A DNA stretch of 64,000 nt from Nereocystis luetkeana (lineage: Eukaryota; Sar; Phaeophyceae; Laminariales; Laminariaceae), in NCBI GenBank assembly GCA_031213475.1, contig JARUPZ010000026.1, forward strand, positions 8,801,824 through 8,865,823. Direction: 5' to 3'. Below are positions 40,114 to 51,900 of the stretch, piece after piece. Made by a program: the position numbers and the translations under genes. Each line of letters opens with the position of its first letter. Position 1 is the stretch's first letter. The notes under the pieces were generated by a model. That model was not told where the DNA came from and ran no database searches. It saw only the letters and a program-made list of their open reading frames with translations.

Positions 40114-43100
40114 GGTTGTTGTTGTTGTTGTTGTTGTTGTTAAGTTGTTGTTGTTAAGTTGTTGTTGTTGTTTGTTGTTCTCACATGAACTCACAATACA
40201 ATGCAGTCCGTGGTCGCAGGACAGGCTCCAATGACTCTGGAGTGGAAGAAATACCTCGGTAGTAAAACAGAGGCAATAACAAAAAACATGCATACGCACC
40301 CCGCCACTTCGTGTGTGTGTGGGGGGGGGGGGGGGGGGGAGGGGGGGGAGGGGTACTGATGCTTTATTGCTGTTGCGGAGGCCGGCAAATCGATTTTGCG
40401 GTTTATCGTATCGAGCGCCTTTAGCCCTCCACCCTCTGGCATCCCGTCTGTGTTCTGTGCCGATACTGAACGAAAAGTTTCGACGTATAATACGTGTACG
40501 TCCCAGTACCGAATCTCGAAGTCGTAACGGTATAATTTTCCGTTTTTCGGCACAGCAATATTAATAGTACATCCCACTCGATTTTCGTTCGATTTCCAAG
40601 ACTACTAATATTAATAAATGCTTGTGTTCACCCTCTTGGGCCTTCCGAGGCAAAAATCGACTGTGAATATAAATATTGGCGATCTCAGAAACTGTCGCTG
40701 CGTAATCAGCGGTTGATTTTATTAATTTGAAATACGTACAGCACAGGAAATGGTTTCGGAGTCATTCATACAGCAGTACAGCAGTAGGAGTCCTACGGCC
40801 CAGGCGCAGACATAGTCCTACGCTTAACCCTTTTAGGCCTGCAGTCCTTTTAGACCAGTTTTGGAGACAAACTACTTACAATTTGAGTGTTTTGTCCCCA
40901 TAACGGGACTGCAGCAGTAACGCTGTTATTAATAGTAGACGGTTGATACTAAGTACAGCCTTAAATACAGGTAGGTGACGTTGATTTGGTCGCTGTATCT
41001 TGTAAGGGGTTAAGGCCAAAGGGGGTTAATACAGTACTGATAGTATATACGTGCTGTACATAATATTTACTCGTATTGTTGCCTTAATGGGCGGGCTTTT
41101 CATTCTCGTTATAAGGCCAACATACACCTTGGTCCTTTGATCGCCTGCCTCTGGGTCCCGAGCTGGCAGCCCCTTTACGCGTTATGCCACAGCAAAAACT
41201 CTTGCACACTATATCCAAGTAGTTTGTAAAAATATCGTTTCCCAAGAACCAGGTATGTGTAGTCAGGGGCACGGGGAAAAAAAAACGCCACCTCACATAT
41301 TTTTTTTCGAGTCCCGGGGAGGTGGGGGGTGTACTCCTGTAAAAAAGCCATGAATGAGTGTGGTGCTAAGGACAAAATGTCATTTGTTTTTTTTCGTCCA
41401 GGAATCTCTCCATTCTGGGTCGTTTCTCTTTCTGACCTTGAGATGGTGTGTATTAAAATGTATTATTAATAACATATTAATGTATTGGTACATGTACTTG
41501 TACCTAGGTGCTGTATTTTTCTCTTTTTTTCCGCGTACGACTGTTGGAAGGTTGGTCCCTTTGACCTTGCTCTTTTTGTTTGGCCGTTCTGTCTTGCTGG
41601 GCGTTCGTTTTGGGTCACGTGACCGCTTTTTATTCGACAGTTGTACGTTGACAGCTTTTGTTTGACCGCTGTGTCTTGCCCGCCCGGAATTGACCGCCCT
41701 TTTGATCTTCGGACCGTTTTTATGTGACCGTTCGTGTTGACCGTTCGTTTTGGGTGTTGTAGACGCGACCGCTTTAGTTGACCGTTGTAGTTTGCCTGGG
41801 TTTGTTTGACCGTTGTGACACGACCGCTTCAACTCGACCGCTGCAATTTGGCTGTTGAAGCTTGGCCCCTTGATCCTCGGACCGTTTTTATGTGACGATT
41901 ATGTCTTGTCGACCGTTTGTTTTGGGTAGTGCCCTACTCGTACGTGACCGCTTTCTCTGACCGTTGCACTTTGACGGGCTTGGTGTGTCCGTCTAGTCTT
42001 GCCCGCTTGAACTTGACTCGTCGTGACTTGATTGTTGATGCTTGGCCCCTTCGGTCTTCGGACCGTTTTTTATGTGGCCGTTCTGTCGTGTTGACCGTTC
42101 GTTTTGGGTGGGATATGACCGTTTTATTTGACCGTTATGCTTTGACGGGGTTTGTGTGGCCGTTATTTCACGGCCGCTTCAACCTGACCGCTGCACTTTG
42201 ATTGTTGAAGCTCGGCCCTTTGCTCTTCGGGTTTTGTTTTTGCGATGGTCCTGTCTTTTTGGCGGTTCGTTTTAGGTGGTACGCTAGTGGTATGTGACCG
42301 CTGTATTTGACCGTTTTACTTTGATCTGACCGTTGTGTCCTACCTGCTTCAACATGGCCGCTCGGCCCATTTGATATTCTGGCCGTTTTTATGTGACCGT
42401 TCTGCCGTGTTGACCGTTCTGCCGTGTTGACCGTTCGTTTCGGGTCGTACCGTAGTCGTACGCGACCGCTTTATTTGACCATTGTAGTTTGACGGGTGTG
42501 ATTTGACCGTTGGCTCTTGCCCGCTTCAACTTCACCGCTGCAACTAGATTGTTGAAGCTTGGCCCTGTGATCTATAGACAGTTTTTATGTACCGTTTCTG
42601 CCTCGTCGACCGTTCGTTTTGGGTCGTGCCCTAGTCGTACGTGACCGCTTTAGTTGACCGTTGTACTTAGACGGGTTGGGTTTGACGGTTGTATCTTGCC
42701 AACTTCAACCTGACCGCTGCAAGTTGACTGTTGACGCTTGATTCCTTTGATCTCCGGACCGTTGTGTGGCCGTTCTGTCGCGTTCACCGTTCGTTTTGGG
42801 TCGTACCCTAGTCGTACGTGGCCTCTTTGACCGTTGTACTCAGACGGGTTTGGTTTGACCGTTGTATCTTGCCAACTTCAACTTGGCCGCTGCAAGTTGA
42901 CTGTTGACGCTTGGACCCTTTGATCTCCGGACCGTTGTGTTGCCGTTCTGTCGTGTTGACCATTCGTTTTGGGACTCTCGTGACTGTTTTTTTTATTGTT
43001 GTACTCTGAAGAGGTTGGCTCGACCGTTGCGTCTTGCCCGCTTCAACTTACCCGCTCGAATTTGACCGTTGAAGCTTGTTCCCCTTAATCTTCTGACCGT

Positions 43101-46100
43101 TTTTATGTGGCCTTTCTGTGGTGTTGACCGTTCGTTATGAGTCGTACGTGACCACCTTAGGGTTATTCTTATCGGAGAGTTTTTTCCATAGTTTCGACAT
43201 TTTTTTCACGCAATTTTTCAATCTTCCATATTTTCCTGATTTTTTTTCCAAACATGTGAAATTTAACGAACGTGTTTTTTTTTGCTTCTGGAAACATTCA
43301 CGAATAGTGACAGAACGCCTCCGTATGTTGATACATGTCTCCAATTACATCCAAACCTTGGAAATTATGGAAAAAACGCTCTCCGATAAGAATGAGCCTT
43401 GTTTGACCGTTGTACTTCGTCGGATTTGGTCCGACCGTTGTGTCACGACCGCTTGGTTTTGGTAGCTGCAATGTGACTGTTGAAGCTTGGCCGTACTGTC
43501 TATACGTTCGTTTTGAGTCCTTCCTACGTAGCCGCTCTGGTTTACGGTTGGTTGTGCTTTGACCGTTTTTTGTTTCGCTGTTGTGTATTGACCGTTGTGA
43601 CGTGACTCTTGTTCGTACTAGATATGTGCCGTTGGAAATCGACCGTTGGATCCCAGCCGTTGCAAGTTACCAAGTAGTCGTTGGCATTCGAACCGTTATA
43701 CCGGTACCCGAGGATGATACTCTTGCCTACCCGGGTACATCCGCGAGTATGATACTCTGATGTACACCCGAACATGATACTCTGGGGGTTCCCGGGTACC
43801 TACCCGAGCATGATACTGTGAGGATTCCCGGGTAGCTACCCGAGTATTATGGTACTCGGGAGCATACCCGTGTACAGTACTCTCGGGGTATTCGGGTACA
43901 TATACCCAGTATTGCCAAACAGCCAGGTTCGGTACGCGGGTACGGCAGAGTATATACAAACAAATCCGAGTACCATCCTGAATGCCAGGTACCTATACCC
44001 GAGTAAGCTAACTCTGGCAGTACGCGGGAGTATTATCGAGTATGATATTCTGGAGGCACTCGCGTACATACCCAGTATTGCCAGAAAATCAGGTTCGGTA
44101 CCCGGGTGTGGCGGGAGGCATACACTCGATTTCGGAAGGTGCCCTCCGGCTTACTATCTCGGACATAGCTTTGGCGTAGCCCTGGCTTTTAGCTCTGACG
44201 TACCTCTGACTTATCTCTGACTTAACTCTGAATTGACTCCGACTTACCTTTGGACTCAGCTCTAGCTTATCTCTAACTTAGCTCTGGATTATCTCTGACT
44301 TATGTCTTTGCGTCGACTTATCTTTGAATTACAGTAGCCCCAACGTATTTCTGATTCATGTCTCGCTCGTTGTCTCTGCCACGACTTTTCTCTGAGTCAG
44401 CTCCGACAATGTCGCTGACTTACCTCTGGATCATCCCTGGCTTATCTTTGGCTGGGTGTATCTGCCATGACTTACCTGCGATGTAAACTGACTTATCCGT
44501 GGCTCGTTGTCTCGGCCATGACTTCTTTCTGAGTTCGCTCCGACTTCATCCCTGACTTAGTTCTGACCTATCCCTGGCTTTTCTCTGGCTCGGTGTCTCT
44601 GCCATGACTCGCCTGCGACTTATATCTGACTTGTGTCTGGCTCGTTGTCTTTGCCATGACTTTTCTCTGAGTTACCTCCTACATTAGCCCTGGCTTATCT
44701 CTGGCTTATCTCTGGCTTGGTGTCTCTGAAATCGCTTTGGCTTTATATCTGGCGTGTTAGGCTCTGCCATACCTTCTACCGATGAATCAGCTGCGACTTG
44801 ACTGTGTCTTGGTTGTGGGTTGTTTTCTCTGTCATGATGTATGTCTTCATTATAGCTCAGACTTGACTCTCGCTTAGCTGGAATCACGCGGGCCCACAGT
44901 CATCAGGACCAAATATGCTTGGTAAAAATACTGGAATACATGTTTTTTTGTGTATGATATACGAGGAGTCCTGATTACCATGGCCCTCCGTAGTACTATC
45001 TGTTGCGTGTCTCGTACTTACGTATCGGTTATGCCGTTGGCCTGCTGTCTCCGTTTGTTTCAGGTCGTACCACCGTGGATGGGAGGCATCGCCTGCCACG
45101 GCTCGTTCACGGTCGAAGTCTGGGAGGCGGACAGTCTTGGAGGAGGGAATGGTCCAAGAAGGCAAGTCCCAAGCCCCCCTCGCCACCGCCTCCTCACACA
45201 ACTGAGATTATTCAGATGAGCTCGATACTGCTGCGTTGAGAACGCCTCCACTCTGATTCGTTTGGTTGACCCCCCCCCCACCCCCCCCCGCCGGCCATGC
45301 ATGACAGGAGTGCACCCCCTCCCCACCCCCCCCGCTTTCTCCGCTTCGCTATCCGCTCTTTTTTCCGTTGGAGGAGTAGGGTGCAGCTCACCGTTCATGC
45401 GACACACTTCGTGCGACTCGCCCAACTCCCACAGCGACAGGGTATCCTCGAACGCGTCCCGATCTCTAACACTCTATTCTCCTTCCTGTTTCTTCGGTTT
45501 CTTTTTTCTTCTTGTTTTGTTTTGTGCTTTTGATGTTTATTTAGGTCGAGGGAGCAGCTTCCCCTCAGCCGGGACGAGAAGAAAAGCCTCATGCACGTGG
45601 AAACCATCACCCGCCCGGTCCAGAGCAAGAGCAGGAGAAGACGACGGGTAAGTAGTTTCACCAGGGTTTCGTGTTGAATCGAAGCAGACACTCCAACTAC
45701 AGCATTGTGTTGACAGTGCAGTGGGTGGCGCGGTTGAAGAGCTGCTTGGTATCGGTTGAAGATACATGGTACTGGTTAAAAAATATCCTTCACCGCAGTA
45801 ACTTGGCACGGGTATACTTGAATGCGTCAGTAGGCATTGCTCATTTCAGTTTCGGTTTAAGAGAGAACGGGCTTAAGAGAGGGCAGAAACCTTTCTTTTG
45901 ACCCTTTTAGGACTGTTAGGACGGTTAGGACCGCAGTCCCGTTTTGGGTACACACTACGTGGAATTAGAGGGAATTTCCCCCCCAAACGGGACTGCAGCC
46001 CTAAAATGGTTGAGCCGTGACGGCGGGTGGGGTTGATTGTGTCAGATGATAGGCACTCGAACTACAGGACTGTAGCAGTGTAGTTGGAGTCACGGTTTTA

Positions 46101-48942
46101 GGAGCTGCTTGGTCGGTTTGAGCCTTTTAGGACTGCAGTCCCGTTTTGAGGACAACTACTCATAATTCGACTGGTTTGTCCCCAAAACGGGCCTGCAGTA
46201 CGACAAGCCTTGAGACAAGTACCTGGTACCTGTCACTGTTTTAAATACTTAGGGCAACTACCTTGGCACGGGTGTACTGAAATGTAGCAGTAGATATTTC
46301 CCAGTCCGGTTTCGGTATAAGAGAAGACGGACCTAACCCTCTTGAGATTTCAGAGCGGGGAAATTGATAATATAAAGTGACCATGTCAGCGATATTATGG
46401 TGGAAGGGATGGCGATAGTGACGGAGACTGTGCAAATCGGGGATGGTACATAATGGTTGAATGCAAGGGGCTGTACGGCACCGGAAGCAAGCAAGCAACG
46501 TGATCCTACCCGTGCTCCCTTGTAGACAGTTGCTAACACCAAATGTGTCATTGCTCTGGTCGCTATCTCAGGATGCCCAATGGCTCGACCCTGTAGAACG
46601 GCCTGAGGTCCCGTATTGGGGACAAACCCATCAAATTCCACGTAGTTTTTGCCGAGTTCGGGCCTGCAGTCCTAAACGCGGTAAGAGCAGGCAGACACCC
46701 CTCTCTTGACCCGCGACGATGGGCAAGGTTGACAGGGCTCAGATAGTCGGCACCGGAAAATAAATCAACCCATTGAAGCTGCCATCCATATATGCAAGTC
46801 CGCCTCAAAAGCGGTTTTCAGGAGGATGCAGCTCACCCTTCATGCGACTCGCCAGACACCTCGCGGCGCTTCGCGCTTGGTGCAAGTAATGTCTGCCTGG
46901 TCGGTGAAAACCCGACATGCTCCGTCCCGGCATTGCAGGGATGCGAGGGTCTATGGTCATACGACTACGGCCATACATGAGATCGAGTGCATATCTCCTA
47001 CCAGGTATCGAGTACACCGCCCTCCTCACTTCCCGGCCCCAACCCCTTCCCCCCCCCCTCCCCGCTCTACCCCCTCCCCCTTTTTCACCCCCCCCCCCCC
47101 CCCCCCCCCTCCGCGCATCCCTCCCATCCCCCCTCCATTCCCGGAAACCCAGCCCGCTTCTGCAGCCACTAGGAACTCCAGCCCCGTCCCCTCGTTTGTG
47201 CCCAACGCTAACAACATGGGGGCTGGGGGAGGTCCCGCCTCTGGCCCTGCGTCATCTGGTGGTGGAGGCGTTGGCGAGGGGGGCGCGGGGGGAGGGGCGT
47301 CTATGGTGTCGGGGGGTGGAGGTGGGGGTGGTGGGAAGGGGGTGGGTGGAGGGGTGGGGGAAGAGGAGGAGGAGGAAGAGGTTGATCCGGAGCGGCAGGC
47401 AATGTTTCAGGCGCAGGATGCTAATATGTGTCCGGTGCTGTGGGTCAAGGTGAGGGAGAAGAGAGGCAAGGGGGACTAGGCGTCATTGGGCTTCGGGGAA
47501 GGCAGCAGAACCGAGGTGGGGGTGGGAGGGCGGGTATACTCATGTGGTGCATGGTCGTAGTAGTATGGCAATAGACCCTCGCACCCCTACAATGCCAGGA
47601 CGGAGCACGCCGGGTTTTCACCGGCCAGGCAGGCGTTTCTTGCACCCAGCGCGAAGCGCCGCGAGGTTGTTCGGGGAGTCACATGAAGGGGTAGCTGCAT
47701 TCTGCTAAGATCAGCTTTTGAGGCGGACTTTTCTTGCATGTGGATGAGCTGCATCCTCTGCCAAGAACCGCTTGTGGGGCGGGATTTACTGCATGTGGAT
47801 GACAGCGTCGCCTTCAGAGGGCTGGGGGTGTAGTCAATTGGTTGATTGCCTTACCGGTCATTCGGCCATCGACCCCGCACCTCCTTCGCGATGGAGCGCC
47901 GATCCTGATCCACCTCCCAACATTTGGGCGCTCTTTACGTACTTTTCCTCGTGTGTTACATAAACTTCTTCGGGGTAGTAAAATATGACTATTACGGGGG
48001 ACCGTAGTAAATAGGACCAAATATTGTTAGTAAAAATGGGTAAATATGTAGTTTTTTGCGTGTACCGTAGGTCCTATTAACTATGGCCCCCCGTAATAGG
48101 GTATCGGTATCGGCCACACTACTTCACTATCAGTAGACGGCATGGGGAGACTATATATGCTACTGTGATAGGCGATAGGATACAGGGGATGCTTGGGTAC
48201 GGTAGTGCCAGGAGCTGTTCGACAGATCACCTACAGATAGCTCATGAACTATATGATGTAGATTTTCTAGTTTCTCACCTGCCGTTGCGATAGAGAGGTT
48301 GTTCAGCATCTGCATAGCACACATCCAACCCGGGGAACATGCGCTAGATCGTGCAGACTGAGCGGCTGAGCCAGATCACACCACACAGGTCATGGTCCAC
48401 CCGAGCGTCTTATTCATACGGTGGACCACGAAGCTGGAATCGATGAAATGCCCGAGGTGTTCGAACTACTCCTATGTACGACGCAAGAAACAAAATAAAA
48501 GTTGAGCACCCGCAAAACAATGAAACAAGGACAGCATGTACCCCCCCTCCTTCTATGGTCATACCACTACGGCCGTGCATGATATCGAGTCCCCCCCCCC
48601 CCCATACCACGTAGTGTGTGTATTACAAGGCACCCACAAGACAGTAACATAGTTGACCCATTGCTGTCTCCGGAAGTGGCCACATCAGAAAATAATTCAA
48701 TTCATTGGCGCTGTCATTCGTATGCAAGAAAGTCCGTCTCTAAAGCGGCTCTTAGTACGATGCAGCTCACCTTTCATGCGACTCGCCCAACTCACGGCGC
48801 TTCGTGCTTGGTGTAAGCAATGTCTGCCTGGTCGATGAAAACCCGACGCGCTCCGTCCCGGCATGGTGGGGATGGCCATACGCCTACGGCCATTGCATGA
48901 TAATGAGTAACCCCCCCCCCCCCCCCCACCTTCCCCCCGCCG

Positions 48943-48980
<38 letters not shown>

Positions 48981-51900
48981 AAAAAATCAAAAAAAATCAT
49001 AGCATTCGCTCCCCCTCATCGCATGAACTATTTAACGAACAACCCGACCCCGCTGTAATTTTTGGCGGCAGGTCGACCCCCAACTAGAGTGGGTGATGAG
49101 CGTGAGGATGAGAAAGCCATGGCACCAGTGGGTGGAGCAACTCTTCAGCGACGAGAGCGTCGAGGCGCAGGTAGGCATCTTTCTCACCACGTCTTATCAA
49201 TCTGACAGGGAAAAAACAAATCGACGTGGCTGTAGTGAAGTGTACTGTACACGAGGTTATCGGTTGGCTGTGTGGTGGTTGGCTTGAAGTACGGAGGGTG
49301 TCGCGAGGTGAAAACGGAGGAACGCGGCAGGCGTTCTTTCTTCGCGCCAGCTATTAACAGTCGTGCGTAGCCAACCGGGAGAAGGAACGAGCAACTAAAA
49401 CAAGGAGCTGTTGAAAACGAAAGAACCAAAAAAAGCAGACGCAGGGCAGGTGACACCGATCTGCCCAATCGAGTTTATGAATGGTCCCATGTAAGGGATT
49501 TTACTTGATTGTGGTATGGGGGGGAGGTTGACTTGGTTTTAATAGAGAGGGCAAAAGCGACCAATGAAAAATTACGGTTACAGCATCGACCAAACGTCAT
49601 AAGGCCTATGTTAGGTACCTGGTATATAGTGCGGGAAAACTGTTTTTTTTTATTGCATACTCCGGTACTCGAAAAACACGGTTTCGTCAAGATGATGTAT
49701 AACCCCCCTTCTTGTTGCCATTGCCTCGTGCTATGTTGTTTGGTCAATTATCGGCTCGTGGGCCGTCGACTGGCTGGTTGTTTCGCTAGTGCTACGCTTT
49801 AGGGGGCTTGGCCGAGCGTCCGAAGTCAGCACCTCGGAGCTCATCGTGGTTTTCCTGTGGTTGTGGCTTTCGTGTATATAAATATATATATACTTTTTTA
49901 CAAGGCTGAGCTCCGCGGGTGACGGTATACGCTGCCCGCTGCGCTCGTTTAAAGAAGCAGGTAGATCAGTAGAACAAAGTGTGGAGCAGACCGGGTAGAG
50001 GACGCTCGTGACTTGGCGCGATGGGCGACGTGCGAAATGCCAAGCGATCGGCGATGCAGGGAGAAACAATCTGCCGGGCCCATACATCGTAAAAGAAAAA
50101 AGGAAACCATGAAGAACGAACGCCATTTGCGATCAAAAATCTTTCCTAATCGGCATAGCAGAACTCGAGGATCGATCCCGAGAAAAAGAGGTTTCCCGTC
50201 GGCCTAGGGGCGGGGGGAATATGCCGTGATAGGGTGCCCTCCGAAGTACGATTGTCGTATGAATACGTTTTGTACACGAACGACCTCGGGCTTGCTGGCA
50301 ATGCTCGAAAGGGGCGACTGCCACGGGCCGAAACCTACTCATAGCTTGGTGCTCCACTGGTTGTGGCAGTCAGCCTTTATGGTCACGGGGCAAGGCGGGG
50401 GGGCTGGCACGCTTTGGATCGCGAGACCGTGTTGACAGACAGGCAGGCAGGCAGGCAGACAGACAGACAGACAGACAGACAAGCAGACAGTCAGACCGGC
50501 AGCATTGAATAGTAAGGATATATGAGCGTGTTGTTTGTTTCGTTTTTCAGGCTCCAACCACGGCTGAAAACAATTATCATGCCCTCCTTGCTTCAATTTT
50601 CCTCGCCGACCGGTCGCTCGATCGGTGTGTTGGCCGGTGTGTTGGTCGGTATGTTGGTCGGTTGTTTCAGTGCGACGCTTTGAGGGGACTGGTCGAGCTC
50701 CCGCTGCCCTTCGAGGTGAGAGGCTCGGAGCTCCCTGTTCAGGCCATCGCGGAAGCTGTGAGAGGGAGGATCGCGCACACACAGATGGAGCACGCCTCCT
50801 GCGTCCGCAAAGAGGTTAGTCTTACCACACTATAAGGGGGGGGCATAGTTAATAGGACCTATGGTACACACAAAAACCTATATATTTCGCGATTTTTACT
50901 AATACTATTTGGTCCTATTTACTATGGTCCCCCGTAATATTAATAGTTTTGCCATACTATTATCAAGTTACTATTCATAAGTTAGTACAGGTATTGGGAC
51001 CCACGTAGAATGTCTGTACCAGGTAGCGACTTTTCGTTTTTTTTAACGTATGGGCTGCTGGTGTTGGAATGGTTTTTGTTTCCAGTACCCTCGGCACTGT
51101 TGTGGCAAAAAAGTTGGTTAGGATGAGGGTTGAGGATCTTCACGGGTTGGGCCAGGAAGTTTGAAATATCACGGGTCGGGTCGGGTCGGGTCGGGCACCC
51201 ACCCTTGCACGGCCCGACCCGACCGGACCCGACCCGCGAGGTTTGACCCGACCCTCGAACAGCCTTGCTACAAGTTATATTCGATGTTCGTCATGTTACG
51301 GGCGGATGTAGCGTTGCCATTAATGTTAATACTGTAGGTTCTGATTTTGGCAGCAACCAAACAATGTCGGGTCCCCAATCGAGTTGCCCGAAGCACCCGC
51401 CGTCATGGTCCCGGTGCGAAATTTGCTACCGCGCGAGTTCCTACTGCATTATGGGGGAATATGTGTATGCACCTGGTATAGCAATACGGGGGACCACAGT
51501 AAATAGCACCAAATATTGTTAGACCACAGTAAATAGCACCAAATATTGTTAGTAAAACTATCGAAATATATAGACTTTTGTATAGGCCGTAGGTTCTTTT
51601 GAATATGGTCCCCCGTAATGGTAATATGAAGATACTGGTGTCCCTGATGGCTTGGTCGGTTGTCCGCGTAACCGACTGATATCAAATTCTTGGGTTCGAG
51701 TCTCACCGAGTGCATATTCGCAGGGACTTTTCCTTGCGTAAACATTGAGTAGCGGAAAACGCGAGAGCGTGAGTTAGGAACATTCGATGAAAATCGACGG
51801 GCAGTGGAATTGCCGAACCCTTCGCTCGAAGAAAATGAATGCCCGCATCGTTGGGGGGAAGAAGCGACGAAGGACACCTGAGACCACGGCTTGCCCAGAC

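Noticed and set aside
40025-40299. Poly-Thr and poly-Val frames
   Set aside because: GTT microsatellite only.
50550-50670. Upstream extension of TAF2 exon 19 from an earlier acceptor at about 50550
   Set aside because: It stays in frame but would add a repetitive segment with no TAF2 match; the acceptor at 50670 joins conserved sequence directly. Minor alternative splicing remains possible.
51640-51727. Functional tRNA gene
   Set aside because: The T-arm is not adjacent to the acceptor stem and the anticodon arm is not convincing; better read as a SINE-like head.
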